Positions 1 to 9,806 of a stretch of 64,000 nucleotides of DNA are shown piece by piece. Source of the DNA: Corynebacterium marinum DSM 44953 (GTDB lineage Bacteria > Actinomycetota > Actinomycetes > Mycobacteriales > Mycobacteriaceae); contig NZ_CP007790.1 in the NCBI RefSeq assembly GCF_000835165.1, positions 806,001 through 870,000 of the forward strand, written 5' to 3'. The stretch's first letter is position 1. Every line of letters starts with the position of its first letter. The position numbers and the translations under genes are program-made. Under the pieces are notes generated by a model, which was not told the DNA's origin, did not search any database, and saw only the letters and a list, made by a program, of their open reading frames with translations.

Positions 1-428
1 GCCCTGCGCGCGGCACGGTCCGACGTAGCACGGTCCACTGGGCTACGGGAATGGCTGAGAGCAGAATGAAGGCCCCCGGCACCAGCACGGCCCACGTCCC
101 CGCCTGTGTCATCTCCACATGTACGCCCGCCTCCGTCAACGTCGAGGGGAGCATGCCCAGCGACCACGCGAGTACCGCGCCCACCGTCGTTGCCGCCACC
201 CACTGGAGCGGCGGCACATCGCCCCGAGTGCCAGCAGGAGCCCCTCGGCCGCTCCCAGTGCGATGAGGAGCGCGTAGGTGGCCACGGCCCCAGATCTGCG
301 GTCGTGGCTACCGCGAAGTCCGCCGTCGGGGCCAGGAATCCGGGACTCTCTCCCGTCACCACGAAACCGGTCCACCGGCCCAGCGAGAAGGGGCGCGGTT
401 CCGGGACCGCCCACTCTGTCCCGCTCAC
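1..428 (-). pseudogene. Decayed membrane-protein gene, frameshifted, cut by window edge
   Basis: No single frame is open, but consecutive pieces in three minus-strand frames read as one membrane protein. A GTG at 428 starts a piece with VSGTEWAVPEPRPFSLGRW. At about 284-225 another frame gives the hydrophobic stretch ATYALLIALGAAEGLLLALG. From about 220 to the edge a third frame gives PPLQWVAATTVGAVLAWSLG and a further hydrophobic helix with AVLVPGAFILLSAIPVAQW. At least two frameshifts are needed to join them. The family is not recognised. It lies downstream of xseB on the same strand. Sequencing errors could also cause this pattern, but two or more in 430 bases favours real decay. Confidence 0.55.
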
Positions 429-477
429 GCGGTCCGGGGTAATGGCATGGACGCCGGTCGACGGGTAGACAAAACCG

Positions 478-735
478 CTAGTCTTCGGCCGGGCGTACGT
501 TGCCCAGCGCCTCCTCCACGCGGCGGGCGGCGCCGTCGAGGTGCTCCTCGCAGCGCCGCGCGAGAGATTCTCCGCGTTCCCAGTACTTCAAGGACTCGTC
601 GAGCCCCATCTGGCCGAGCTCGAGGATTTTCACGGTTTCGATGAGTTCGTCGCGCGCCTGCTCGTAGCTGAGGTCGGCCACGTCGGGGAAGGCGTTCTGG
701 CCGGCTTGGCCGCTACCCACCACATTGTCGTTCAT
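478..735 (-). CDS. xseB: Exodeoxyribonuclease VII small subunit
   Basis: This 85-residue protein matches the small XseB family in size and shape: a short polar N-terminus, then a helical hairpin ([18 protein letters not shown] and the following [20 protein letters not shown]). XseB chains pack around one XseA catalytic subunit to form the nuclease that degrades single-stranded DNA from both ends. The ATG at 735 follows a good ribosome-binding site (AAGGAGAC). It lies 20 bases after xseA on the same strand, so the two are cotranscribed. The acidic tail is typical. Confidence 0.95.
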   Translation of the reverse strand: MNDNVVGSGQAGQNAFPDVADLSYEQARDELIETVKILELGQMGLDESLKYWERGESLARRCEEHLDGAARRVEEALGNVRPAED

Positions 736-755
736 GCTCTGTCTCCTTGGAAGTT

Positions 756-1997
756 CTAGTCTGCCGGGACCGCGGACATGCCCGCGGCTGTGATGGATCC
801 GTCCGCCACGCGGATGCGCAGCTGGCTGCCCGGGGGCGCCTGCCTGATGCTCATGACCACCTCGGGGGGAGTGCCGTCCCGGGGGACGACCTGCACCACC
901 GAGTAGCCGCGGGACAACGTGGCCGCCGGACCGAGCGCCGAGACCTGCGCCCGCAACGCCTTGATCTGGGCGACTTCCGTCTGCAGCAGGTACTGCACGT
1001 CGCGGCGGATGAGGGCCACCGCCCGCTCGATCTCTTCCCGCCGCACCCGGATCGGCGTCATCGGATCCGCCAGCACCGGCCGCGAGCGCATCCCCGCCAG
1101 CCCGTGCCGTTCCCGCTGGACCCAGCCGCGCAGGGCGGCCGCCATCCGGGACCGCGCCTCGGCGAGGAAAGCCCGCTCCTCGGCCACGTCCGGGACGACA
1201 CGCTTCGCGGCGTCAGTCGGGGTGGCCGCGCGCAGATCCGCCACGTTGTCCAGGACCGGGTTGTCCGGTTCGTGGCCGATGGCCGAGACCACGGGGGTCT
1301 CCGCCGCGGCCACCGCACGTTGGAGGGCCTCCTCCGAGAAGGGCAGCAGATCCTCCACGCTGCCGCCGCCGCGCGCGATGATGATGACGTCGACCAGGGG
1401 ATCCCGGTCGAGCTCCTCCAGTGCCCGGATGATCTCCGGCACGGCCGTCGCGCCCTGCACGGCAGTGTTGATCACCCGGATGTCCACCTCGGGCCACCGG
1501 TCGCGGGCGACCGAGAGGACGTCGCGCTCCGCCGCCGAACCTCGGCCCGTGATCAGGCCCACGCGGACCGGCAGGTAGGGCAGGGGTTTCTTGCGTGCCG
1601 GGTCGAACAGGCCCTCCTGGGCCAGTTGCGCCCGCAGGCGCTCGATCCGGGCCAGCAGCTCGCCGATGCCCACAGGCCGGATCTCCGTCACCCACAGGGA
1701 GAAGCTGCCGCGGCCTTCATAGAAGGCGGGCCGGCCGTGGACGACGACGCGGTCGCCGTCGCGGAGCGGGGAAGGCATTGACTGGATGAGGTTCGTCGGC
1801 GCGGTCAGCTGGACCGACGTCTCGGATTCGGTGTCGCGCAGCGTCAGGTAGGACAGCTTCCATGAGGGTTTGACGTTGACCTGGGTGAGCTGGCCTTCGA
1901 CCCACGCGGAACCCAGACGCTGGATCCAGCCCTTGACCTCGGCGTTGAGGCGCCGCACCGGCCACGGGGTCTCCGGTGAGGATGGCTGACCGGCCAT
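756..1997 (-). CDS. xseA: Exodeoxyribonuclease VII large subunit
   Basis: The catalytic subunit of exonuclease VII, about 413 residues from the ATG at 1997. The first ~110 residues form the OB-fold nucleic-acid-binding domain ([13 protein letters not shown], then [20 protein letters not shown]). The central XseA domain follows, with [15 protein letters not shown], the [13 protein letters not shown] segment and [20 protein letters not shown]. The C-terminal part is helical. The start at 1997 is preferred because CAGGAGC stands just before it; an upstream in-frame start at 2042 would add 15 unconserved residues. It heads the xseA-xseB operon, divergent from ispH, with a -10-like TAGACT (plus-strand 2042-2047). 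Confidence 0.95.
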   Translation of the reverse strand: MAGQPSSPETPWPVRRLNAEVKGWIQRLGSAWVEGQLTQVNVKPSWKLSYLTLRDTESETSVQLTAPTNLIQSMPSPLRDGDRVVVHGRPAFYEGRGSFSLWVTEIRPVGIGELLARIERLRAQLAQEGLFDPARKKPLPYLPVRVGLITGRGSAAERDVLSVARDRWPEVDIRVINTAVQGATAVPEIIRALEELDRDPLVDVIIIARGGGSVEDLLPFSEEALQRAVAAAETPVVSAIGHEPDNPVLDNVADLRAATPTDAAKRVVPDVAEERAFLAEARSRMAAALRGWVQRERHGLAGMRSRPVLADPMTPIRVRREEIERAVALIRRDVQYLLQTEVAQIKALRAQVSALGPAATLSRGYSVVQVVPRDGTPPEVVMSIRQAPPGSQLRIRVADGSITAAGMSAVPAD

Positions 1998-2068
1998 GTG
2001 ATGCTCCTGACAATCGGCTGGGGATTCGGTGACGCGTCCCAAGTCTAGGCTTAGCAGGCCGGGTTGGT

Positions 2069-2074
2069 TAGGGT
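2069..2074 (+). promoter_or_regulatory. Predicted -10 box of ispH, leaderless
   Basis: TAGGGT ends 6 bases before the ATG at 2081, so transcription should begin at or next to the start codon. No ribosome-binding site is visible. The -35 region is weak. Confidence 0.55.
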
Positions 2075-2080
2075 GGGGGC

Positions 2081-3037
2081 ATGAGTGAAGCAGTGAAGAA
2101 GGTCCTCCTCGCGGCCCCCCGCGGCTACTGTGCCGGCGTCGACCGGGCAGTGGAAACCGTGGAGAAGTCGCTGGAGAAGTACGGCGCCCCCGTGTACGTG
2201 CGAAAGGAGATCGTCCACAACCGTTACGTGGTGGACACCCTCGCTGAGCGGGGGGCCGTCTTCGTCGAGGAGACCGACGAGGTGCCCGAGGGTGCGCACC
2301 TCGTGTTCTCCGCCCACGGTGTCTCCCCGGCCGTCCACGCAGAGGCCGAGCGCCTCAGCCTGAACACCCTCGACGCCACCTGCCCGCTGGTGACCAAGGT
2401 CCACAACGAGGTCAAGCGTTTCGTGCGCGACGGTTACCAGATCCTCTTCGTCGGCCACGAGGGCCACGAGGAGGTGGAGGGCACCATGGGTGAGGCCCCC
2501 GGCCACACCCACCTGGTCGACGGGCTTGAGGGCGTCGGGAAGCTCCCGGATTTCCCCGCCGATCAGCCGCTGGTGTGGCTGTCCCAGACCACTCTCTCGG
2601 TGGATGAGACCATGGAGATCGTCCGGGCGCTGAAGGAGCGTTTCCCGGGCCTGCAGGATCCGCCGAGCGACGACATCTGTTACGCCACCCAGAACCGTCA
2701 GGTGGCCGTCAAGGCGATCGCGCCGCGGGCCGACCTGATGATCATCGTGGGCTCGCAGAACTCCTCGAACTCCAAGCGCATGGTCGAGGTCGCCCTCGAC
2801 GCCGGGGCGAAGGCCGGTCACCTCGTCGACTACGCCCACCAGATCGAGGACTCCTGGCTCGAGGGCGTGGAGACCATCGGTCTGTCCTCCGGTGCGTCCG
2901 TGCCGGAGATCCTGGTGCAGGACGTTCTGGCGTTCCTCGCCGAGCGCGGCTTCGGGGACGTCGAGGAGGTCACCACCGCCTCCGAGAAGATCGTATTCTC
3001 GCTGCCGCGTGTGCTCCGCCACGCCCGCACCCGGTAG
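2081..3037 (+). CDS. ispH: 4-hydroxy-3-methylbut-2-enyl diphosphate reductase
   Basis: IspH (LytB) catalyses the last step of the non-mevalonate isoprenoid pathway, reducing HMBPP to IPP and DMAPP with a [4Fe-4S] cluster. The 318 residues hold the three cluster cysteines at about C17 ([13 protein letters not shown]), C101 ([12 protein letters not shown]) and C200 ([11 protein letters not shown]). The conserved histidines lie in [17 protein letters not shown] and [11 protein letters not shown], and SQTTLS and [12 protein letters not shown] are also present. The protein looks complete. It is divergent from xseA and appears to be expressed from a leaderless promoter. Confidence 0.97.
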   Translation: MSEAVKKVLLAAPRGYCAGVDRAVETVEKSLEKYGAPVYVRKEIVHNRYVVDTLAERGAVFVEETDEVPEGAHLVFSAHGVSPAVHAEAERLSLNTLDATCPLVTKVHNEVKRFVRDGYQILFVGHEGHEEVEGTMGEAPGHTHLVDGLEGVGKLPDFPADQPLVWLSQTTLSVDETMEIVRALKERFPGLQDPPSDDICYATQNRQVAVKAIAPRADLMIIVGSQNSSNSKRMVEVALDAGAKAGHLVDYAHQIEDSWLEGVETIGLSSGASVPEILVQDVLAFLAERGFGDVEEVTTASEKIVFSLPRVLRHARTR

Positions 3038-3111
3038 TCCCCGCCGGGGCCCGCTCCGCCGGTGCTTGTCGACGCCCCCTCAAAGCGTCGGTGCCCCGGG
3101 TGGGCGGAAGG

Positions 3112-3155
3112 AACAACAGCCGGGAGTGCGCCGTTGCGCACTCCCGGCTGTTGTT
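3112..3155. terminator. Perfect 19-bp hairpin, probably bidirectional terminator
   Basis: AACAACAGCCGGGAGTGCG (3112-3130) pairs without mismatch with 3137-3155 around the 6-base loop CCGTTG. It sits between the convergent ispH and DUF6542 genes and touches the DUF6542 stop codon. The A-rich left end and T-rich right end let it work on both strands. Confidence 0.8.
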
Positions 3156-3862
3156 CAGCTGTAGAGGTCGTCGTCGAGTCGTCGGCGCCGCGGCGGCTTC
3201 GGCTGCTTCGGCGGCTGCCCGGGCGCCGGATCCCTGCGGGGTACCTCGGGTCGGCGGGCTCCGCCGCGGGTTTCGCCGGTCGCCTCGTTTCGTGCGCGGT
3301 TGCGGGCCAGCAACTCGTCCACGGTGACCTGGTTGGTGCGCTGACGTGCCCGGGAGGCGGTGTCGCGGTTGACGCGGTCGGCTTCGGCGGCGCGGCGGCG
3401 GTGCTCGATCGCCGCTCTTTCCCGGGCGCGGCCGGAGCGGCGGAGGAGCCACAGCCGGAGAACGGCGATGAGGCCCGCGGCCGCGGTGGCGCCGAAAAGA
3501 ACGGGGAAGAACTGCGCCAGCGGGAACAACGCGGTGATCACCGTGGTGGTGGAGAAGGCTGCCGACCCCTCGGCCGCCAGCGAGCGGGTCACCGCCCACG
3601 CGGAGATCACCGTCATGATGCCGAACACCAGCGGCAGGGAGGCCACGACGAGGAAGAGCCCCCGAGCTTCAGTGAACAGGGCCACCACGACGGCGGCGAC
3701 GCCGAAACATATCAGATACGGCGTGCCGATCGACTGCGCGTTGATGCTCAGCAGCAGGCCCGTTATCAGGGCCGCGATGACGATGGCGATACCGGACCAG
3801 GTCGGTAACCCGGCGTTCCGGGCATCCGGCCTGGCTCTGCTGCGGTGGGTGGGGGTGGACAC
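3155..3862 (-). CDS. DUF6542 family membrane protein
   Basis: A 235-residue protein with about four hydrophobic segments in its first ~150 residues (LPTWSGIAIVIAALITGLLL, a segment around LICFGVAAVVVALFTEA, one around LFLVVASLPLVFGIMTVISAW, and FFPVLFGATAAAGLIAVL). A basic cytoplasmic tail rich in Arg, Pro and Lys follows. This matches the actinobacterial DUF6542 family, which has no known function. It starts with GTG at 3862, 6 bases beyond the end of rmuC. A TAGACT box (plus-strand 3871-3876) 8 bases upstream of that start suggests it also has its own leaderless promoter inside the 3' end of rmuC. Confidence 0.75.
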   Translation of the reverse strand: MSTPTHRSRARPDARNAGLPTWSGIAIVIAALITGLLLSINAQSIGTPYLICFGVAAVVVALFTEARGLFLVVASLPLVFGIMTVISAWAVTRSLAAEGSAAFSTTTVITALFPLAQFFPVLFGATAAAGLIAVLRLWLLRRSGRARERAAIEHRRRAAEADRVNRDTASRARQRTNQVTVDELLARNRARNEATGETRGGARRPEVPRRDPAPGQPPKQPKPPRRRRLDDDLYS

Positions 3863-3868
3863 GGAGGA

Positions 3869-4849
3869 TCAGTCTAGTCCGGAGTCTTCGTCCGTAGGCG
3901 AAGACCTGTCCCGGGGGCGGGTGATGATCTGTTCCGGCCGGGTGGGGTGCCGGTCCGTCCGGGCGGGAACATCGAGGTCGGCCAGATGCCGGGCGGTAAC
4001 CATCACCCTGGAATCGAGGGATGTCAGGGTCGAGTTGTAGGCCTCGATGGTATTCTCCAGTTGCCGGCCCACCCGGTTGTAGTGGTCGCCCATGGTGTTC
4101 AGGCGCTTGTAGAGCTCGCGGCCGAGGCGCTGGATGTCGCGCGCCTTCTCTGAGATGTCCTCCTGCCGCCAGCCGAGCGCCACCGTGCGCAGCAGCGCGA
4201 ACAGGGTGGTGGGTGTGGCGATGACGATGTTGCGGGAAAAGGCGTACTCGAGCAGTTCGGGATCCACCCCGAGCGCGGCGTCCAGGAAGGGGTCAGCGGG
4301 GACGAACAGGACCACGAATTCCGGGGTCGGTGTGAAGGCGTCGATGTAGTCCTTCGCCGCGAGCTGGGTGACGTGGGTGCGCAGCAGATGGGCGTGCCGA
4401 CGCAGGTAGGCGCCGTGTTCCTCGGGATCCTGCGAGTCCAGGGCATCGAGGTAGGAGACGAAGGGCACCTTGGCGTCGACAATGATGCGGCGCCCGCCGG
4501 CCAGCTCGACGACCCGCTCCAGCTGGATCTCGCCCCACCGGCCGCGGACCTGCGGGGCCCGCAGGGCGGTGACGAGCTGGTCCGTGCGGTCGGTCAGGCG
4601 GGTGGAGGTGCGCGTCATCGCCTGGACCTGGCTGGCCAGGGAGGCGTAGGAGACAGCGCGGTCCTGTTCCAGTTCACGGAGCTGCCCGCCGATGGTGCTC
4701 ACGGCGGACTCCAGGCGGATGAGGCCGGGATCAACGGTGGGGATCGGCGGCGGGGAAGGTTCACAGGGTCGGCGATGCGCATGGGCGAGCCAGCCGAGCG
4801 CCGCGCCCAGAAGGACACCGACGAGCAGGACTGGCAGGGCGGAACTCAT
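3869..4849 (-). CDS. rmuC: RmuC-like DNA recombination protein with internal deletion
   Basis: The 326-residue protein has an N-terminal membrane anchor (residues 3-22), a coiled-coil region to about 95, then the RmuC domain. RmuC is a predicted PD-(D/E)XK nuclease that limits inversions at short repeats. VRGRWGEIQLERVVELAG (about 101-118) should be followed by some 30-40 residues carrying the RPD motif before the GGRRIIVDAKVPF segment. Here the two segments are joined directly, so the first catalytic acidic motif is missing while VDAK is kept. The rest (PEFVVLFVPADPFLDAAL, ATPTTLFALLRTVALGWR) is intact and in frame. A CAGGGT box 6 bases before the ATG suggests leaderless expression. Confidence 0.85.
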   Translation of the reverse strand: MSSALPVLLVGVLLGAALGWLAHAHRRPCEPSPPPIPTVDPGLIRLESAVSTIGGQLRELEQDRAVSYASLASQVQAMTRTSTRLTDRTDQLVTALRAPQVRGRWGEIQLERVVELAGGRRIIVDAKVPFVSYLDALDSQDPEEHGAYLRRHAHLLRTHVTQLAAKDYIDAFTPTPEFVVLFVPADPFLDAALGVDPELLEYAFSRNIVIATPTTLFALLRTVALGWRQEDISEKARDIQRLGRELYKRLNTMGDHYNRVGRQLENTIEAYNSTLTSLDSRVMVTARHLADLDVPARTDRHPTRPEQIITRPRDRSSPTDEDSGLD

Positions 4850-4885
4850 GCGCTCACCCTGTCACACGCCCCCGACACGACCAGC

Positions 4886-6391
4886 TCAGCGGCGGCCGAA
4901 GCGTTCGAACACCTTGTCGGCGACGGGGATCCGCAGGCGAAGCCTTCCCCGGCCGGAGGAGCGGGGTGCGGCGGGGGAGGGGGTCTCGGGAGCTGCCTGC
5001 TGCTTTGTCTTCTGCTGTGCGGAAGGTGCCTCGGAGCGGCGCGGCTCCTCGACGTAGGAGAGCGACTCGCGCCACTGGCGGCGCCGCACGCGGCCCTCCT
5101 CCTCGGAGAGCAGGCCGTTGAGTTCGCCCTCCGGGGTGGACCAGGTGATGTCGGCGGCGAGTTTCTCGCCGGCCCGCAGCGCGGTCATGTCCTGCAGGTA
5201 ACGGAAACCCACCGCGATCATCGCGACGAAGGGGACCGCCAGGAAGGAACCGATGAGGCCGAACAGGCCGCCACCCACGGTGACGGAGACGAGCACGATG
5301 ACGGGGTGGAGGTCCATCGCCTTGGACTGCAGCCAGGGGGACAGGACGTTGCCCTCGAGCTGCTGGACGGCCAGGACGATGCCCAACACGATCAGCGCTT
5401 CGGTGAAACCGAGGGAGACCAGGGCGACCAGCACCGACAACATGCCGGCGACGATTGCGCCGACGAAGGGGATGAAGCCCGCGATGAAGGTGATCACCGC
5501 GAGGGCCAGCGCCATGGGCACCCCGACGAGGACGAGCCCGAGGCCGATGAAAACCGCGTCGATGAAGGAGACTATCGCCTGCGCCCGGATGAAACCGCCG
5601 AGGGTGCTCCAGCCGCGGGTCAAAGATTCGGTGAGATGCCAGCCCGCGCGCCTGCCCGCGACCGCTCGGGCCCACGGGAGGAAACGGGGGCCGTCCTTGA
5701 GGAAGAAAAAGGTGAGCACCAGGACGATGAACAGGGTCACTATCACCGACGTCGCCGTCCCCACGCCGGTCATGATGCCGCCGGCGATGGTGCCCGCCTG
5801 ATCCTGGATCCAGGAGGCGGCGTCGTTGATCAGCTCGGAGAGATCTTCCCCGTCGACGTTGAGCGGCGGGCCCTGCGCCCACAGTTGGAGCCGTTGCACC
5901 CCCTCCAGGGACTGGAGGTAGAGGATCTGCGACTGCCGCCCGATATCGGGTGCGATAAACCACACGATAGTGCCGAAGAAGCCGAAGAAACCCAGCATCG
6001 AGATCATCGCCGCAAGGGCGGAGGGCAGCCCTCGACGCCGCAGCCAGGTGGTGGGCGGGGCGAGAACGGTGCACACGATGATCGCGAAGACCACCGGCAG
6101 CACCCCGCGCCCGACCACCTTGAGCAGGAGCCAGGCGCCGTACGCGAACGCCACGATGATGATCATCCGCAGCGCCAGCATGGAGAAGGACTTCAGCCAT
6201 TCGCCGATGACCACGGACCGGTCGATTTGGTCGACGTAGCGGCCGGACGCGTCCGGACCGGTGGGCTCCAACCCGACGAACCCCGCGGGGTTCTCCGCCG
6301 CGGCGGCAGCGGCTTCGGCCGCCTCCGCAGTTCCGGCGGAGGTCGGGGAGGGGTCGTTCGGTTCCGGTCGGGCGGTCGGCTGGTCTGTCAC
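4886..6391 (-). CDS. AI-2E family transporter
   Basis: A polytopic membrane protein of the AI-2E (DUF20/TqsA-YhhQ-like) family, about 500 residues. A low-complexity Ala/Glu/Pro N-terminus is followed by paired helices (MIIIVAFAYGAWLLLKVVG, VLPVVFAIIVCTVLAPPTTW), a long extracytoplasmic segment, and the conserved C-terminal helices with VITFIAGFIPFVGAIVAGML and GNVLSPWLQSKAMDLHPV. A basic tail of about 90 residues follows. The substrate cannot be deduced. The start is ambiguous: GTG at 6391 has a CAAGAT box 7 bases upstream, while ATGs at 6400 and 6412 are in frame. Confidence 0.85.
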   Translation of the reverse strand: MTDQPTARPEPNDPSPTSAGTAEAAEAAAAAAENPAGFVGLEPTGPDASGRYVDQIDRSVVIGEWLKSFSMLALRMIIIVAFAYGAWLLLKVVGRGVLPVVFAIIVCTVLAPPTTWLRRRGLPSALAAMISMLGFFGFFGTIVWFIAPDIGRQSQILYLQSLEGVQRLQLWAQGPPLNVDGEDLSELINDAASWIQDQAGTIAGGIMTGVGTATSVIVTLFIVLVLTFFFLKDGPRFLPWARAVAGRRAGWHLTESLTRGWSTLGGFIRAQAIVSFIDAVFIGLGLVLVGVPMALALAVITFIAGFIPFVGAIVAGMLSVLVALVSLGFTEALIVLGIVLAVQQLEGNVLSPWLQSKAMDLHPVIVLVSVTVGGGLFGLIGSFLAVPFVAMIAVGFRYLQDMTALRAGEKLAADITWSTPEGELNGLLSEEEGRVRRRQWRESLSYVEEPRRSEAPSAQQKTKQQAAPETPSPAAPRSSGRGRLRLRIPVADKVFERFGRR

Positions 6392-6426
6392 AGGCTCCAT
6401 CTTGCCTGACATCCGCGCCCCGGGTC

Positions 6427-6597
6427 TCAGTAGTGGTGCTCCAACCCGGCGAGGCGGGAGTTGGTGGAATCCTCTGAGCGACCGAGCTCGCCGGAGGTGT
6501 CGTCGGGGTTCTTGATCAGGTGGATGGTGCTGACGACGAGTCCGCCCCAGATGACCACCATGAACAGGACCATCATCATGATCGCGATGCCGCTCAT
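6427..6597 (-). CDS. metS: Methionine/alanine importer small subunit
   Basis: A 56-residue protein read directly from the sequence: one transmembrane helix (MSGIAIMMMVLFMVVIWGGL) then a polar tail with KNPDD. This matches MetS, the small subunit needed by the MetP sodium-coupled methionine/alanine transporter of Corynebacterium glutamicum (known from the literature, as I recall it). Its ATG overlaps the metP stop in an ATGA arrangement, so translation is coupled. Confidence 0.9.
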   Translation of the reverse strand: MSGIAIMMMVLFMVVIWGGLVVSTIHLIKNPDDTSGELGRSEDSTNSRLAGLEHHY

Positions 6598-8213
6598 AGC
6601 GCCGCTCCCTTCTCGTTGTGCTGTTTGTCGGAGCCGTTGTATTTCCGCGGTTGGTGGAGGACCCGCCGGATCTCCGGGTCGACGCCGAAGTCGGATCCCG
6701 GTGGGCCGTCCAACGGATGGTTGCCGCGCCAGGGGACCAATGACAGGGCGAATGCGGCCACGACGATGAGGCCGATGACCCCCCAGCCGTAGAGCGCCAC
6801 CTGGGCCGCGGTGTACCCGCCGTAGGGTTCCTGGATCAGGGTGATCAGCTCCTGGATGAGGGTGAAGCCCAGGACCAGCGTGGTCACGTTGATCACGCTG
6901 ATACGCCAGAGAGTGCCCACCTTGAAGGATGAGACGGCGTTGATGTGGGAGGAGAACTCATCGATGCGGCGCAGGATCCAGTCCAGCACAATCACGGAGA
7001 TCAGCGCGATGGCCACGATGCCCACGTTGTTGGTGAACTTGTCCATGATGTCCAGTGCCAGCAGGCCGGACGTGGTGGAAAACAGCGCCAGCGAGAGCAG
7101 CGCCATGACGGTGCCGATGGCGACGGCGACGGTCTTGCGCGGCAGGTTCAGTTTGTCCTTGAACGCCGAGACCACGACCTCCAGCAGGGAGAACAGCGAC
7201 GTGAAACCGGCGATGGTCAGCGAGGAGAAGAAGAGGAAGCCGAAGATCGGGCCGAAGGCCATCTCGTTGATGATCGCGGGGAAGGCGACGAACGCCAGGC
7301 CGATGCCGGAGGTGGCGACCTCATCGACGGGGACCGCCTGCTGGACCGCCATGAAACCGAGGGCGGCGAACACACCGATACCGGCGAGGACCTCGAAGGA
7401 GGAGTTGGCGAAGGCGGTGGTCAGACCCGTACCGGTGAGGTTGGTGCGCGGGCGCAGGTAGGAGGAGTAGGTGAGCATGATGCCGAAGCTGACGGACAGG
7501 GAGAAGAAGATCTGTCCGTAGGCGGCGACCCACACGCCCGCATCCGCCAGTGCGCCCCAGTCCGGGGTGAACAGGGCGTCCAGGCCGGTGGCCGCGCCGG
7601 GCAGCAGGAGCGCCTGGATGACGACGATGACGAAGAGGACCGCGAGCAGGGGGATGAAGACCTTGGCCACCCGGCCGATGCCCTTGTCCACGCCGATCGC
7701 CAGGACGACGATCGCGGCGATCCACACCAGCGCGAGGGCTAGCGCGATCTGCGGCACGAAGTTCGTGGAGAAGGATGCGGTGTCGTCGAACTGGAGGAAA
7801 TCGGAGAAGAAGTAGGTGTCCGGGTCGGCGCCCCATGCCTTGTTGAGCGACTTCACCGCGTAGAGGCCCGACCAGCCGATGATCGCGGCGTAGTACAAGG
7901 TGATGAAGAAGGAGATGCCGACCTGGATCCACCCGACGGGTTCGGCCCAGCTCTTGATGCGGCGGAAGACCAGCGGCGCGGAGCCGCGGTAGCGGTGACC
8001 CAGGGTGTAGTCGAGAAACAGCAGCGGGATGCCCGCGGTCAGCAGCGCCACGAGATAAGGGATGAGGAAGGCTCCGCCGCCGTTGTCGTAGGCGATGTAG
8101 GGGAAACGCCAGATATTGCCCAGGCCGACGGCCGAGCCGATGGCGGCGAGCAGGAACACCCAGCGCGAGGAGAACACCTCGCGCCGCTGGCCCTGCTGGG
8201 GAGTTGCAGACAT
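6594..8213 (-). CDS. metP: Sodium-dependent methionine/alanine importer (NSS family)
   Basis: A 539-residue neurotransmitter:sodium symporter family protein. The first helix carries the family signature (SAVGLGNIWRFPYIAYDNGGG), which lines the sodium and substrate sites, and the next helix follows with IPLLFLDYTLGHRYRG. About 12 transmembrane segments are visible, with the helix-6 region (AYGQIFFSLSVSFGIMLTYSSYL) and helix 8 also conserved. The start at 8213 (MSATPQQGQRREVF) is chosen because conservation begins there; 60 further in-frame residues upstream are not protein-like. It forms a two-gene operon with metS. Confidence 0.93.
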   Translation of the reverse strand: MSATPQQGQRREVFSSRWVFLLAAIGSAVGLGNIWRFPYIAYDNGGGAFLIPYLVALLTAGIPLLFLDYTLGHRYRGSAPLVFRRIKSWAEPVGWIQVGISFFITLYYAAIIGWSGLYAVKSLNKAWGADPDTYFFSDFLQFDDTASFSTNFVPQIALALALVWIAAIVVLAIGVDKGIGRVAKVFIPLLAVLFVIVVIQALLLPGAATGLDALFTPDWGALADAGVWVAAYGQIFFSLSVSFGIMLTYSSYLRPRTNLTGTGLTTAFANSSFEVLAGIGVFAALGFMAVQQAVPVDEVATSGIGLAFVAFPAIINEMAFGPIFGFLFFSSLTIAGFTSLFSLLEVVVSAFKDKLNLPRKTVAVAIGTVMALLSLALFSTTSGLLALDIMDKFTNNVGIVAIALISVIVLDWILRRIDEFSSHINAVSSFKVGTLWRISVINVTTLVLGFTLIQELITLIQEPYGGYTAAQVALYGWGVIGLIVVAAFALSLVPWRGNHPLDGPPGSDFGVDPEIRRVLHQPRKYNGSDKQHNEKGAAL

Positions 8214-8224
8214 AGTTGAACCTG

Positions 8225-8248
8225 TCAGTGGTTGAGGTGCACGGTCAT
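8225..8248 (-). other. Possible 7-codon upstream ORF in metP leader
   Basis: ATG to TGA encodes MTVHLNH and ends 11 bases before the metP start codon. It has no convincing ribosome-binding site, and its content gives no link to methionine. It may be chance. Confidence 0.15.
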
Positions 8249-8312
8249 GGGCCCGGGTGCAGGCGTGGAAGGCGTCCAGGGTGTGACGCGGATAACGTGG
8301 GAACGGGCTGAT

Positions 8313-8341
8313 TCTATAACGGTGGCCCTTTGTACTACCAA
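8313..8341 (-). promoter_or_regulatory. Predicted metPS promoter
   Basis: On the minus strand TTGGTA (plus-strand 8336-8341) and TATAGA (8313-8318) are 17 bases apart. This leaves a leader of roughly 90 bases before metP. The -35 lies in a small inverted repeat CTACC-AAC-GGTAG (8335-8347). The TAGAC-N6-GTCTA type site used by the McbR repressor was looked for and not seen. Confidence 0.55.
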
Positions 8342-8384
8342 CGGTAGCCGCCCCGGCCGCTGCCAGTGCGAATCCGCAGGCTGC

Positions 8385-8390
8385 TAGGAT
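8385..8390 (+). promoter_or_regulatory. Predicted -10 box of ychF, leaderless
   Basis: TAGGAT lies 8 bases before the GTG at 8399, and no ribosome-binding site is present. This supports the GTG start over the upstream in-frame ATG at 8366. Confidence 0.5.
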
Positions 8391-8398
8391 CAACGCCC

Positions 8399-9484
<1,086 letters not shown>

Positions 9485-9489
9485 CGTTA

Positions 9490-9518
9490 TTGACGCATCG
9501 CGTTATGCCTGCAAAAAT
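9490..9518 (+). promoter_or_regulatory. Predicted promoter of the higBA operon
   Basis: TTGACG (9490-9495) and AAAAAT (9513-9518) are 17 bases apart, and the latter ends 6 bases before the GTG of higB. This implies a leaderless transcript. It lies inside the inserted segment, just after the first ychF tail copy. Confidence 0.5.
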
Positions 9519-9524
9519 TGACGG

Positions 9525-9806
9525 GTGATCAGATCGTTTTCGAACCGCGACACCGAACGCCTCTGGCGCCGTGAGCGGGTCGCATCGATTGACCCTAAGG
9601 TGCAGAAGGCTGCAATTCGGAAGCTGAAGATGCTGGATGCAGCGCCGACGCTCGACACACTCAGGGTGCCGCCAGGCAACCGTCTTGAAGCGCCCAAAGG
9701 GGATCGCGAAGGTCAATTCAGCATCCGTATCAATAATCAATGGCGGCTCTGCTTCATCTGGAAAGACGGAGGCGTGGAAGATGTTGAACTCGTCGATTAC
9801 CACTGA
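9525..9806 (+). CDS. higB: HigB-type toxin (RelE superfamily)
   Basis: A 93-residue protein of the HigB/RelE mRNA-interferase family, which cuts mRNA on the ribosome. Family features are IRSFSNRDTERLW at the N-terminus, the central LKMLDAAPTLDTLRVPPGNRLEAPKGDREG and the closing GQFSIRINNQWRLCFIWKDGG with VELVDYH, which carries conserved basic and aromatic residues. It starts with GTG at 9525. The stop overlaps higA by 26 bases, so the pair is cotranslated. Base composition is poorer in G+C than the flanks. Confidence 0.92.
   Translation: MIRSFSNRDTERLWRRERVASIDPKVQKAAIRKLKMLDAAPTLDTLRVPPGNRLEAPKGDREGQFSIRINNQWRLCFIWKDGGVEDVELVDYH

Noticed and set aside
2051..3022. Long open frame antisense to ispH
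   Set aside because: It mirrors ispH codon periodicity; its translation is rich in Gly, Leu, Val and His without domains, as expected of high-G+C shadows.
4373..6409. Very long plus-strand open frame opposite rmuC and the AI-2E transporter
   Set aside because: Composition is dominated by Gly, Asp, Glu, His and Arg with no family features, while both minus-strand genes have clear domains.
8214..8312. metP leader, considered as a SAM riboswitch or McbR-controlled region
   Set aside because: No riboswitch-like stem set and no TAGAC-N6-GTCTA operator could be found by eye.
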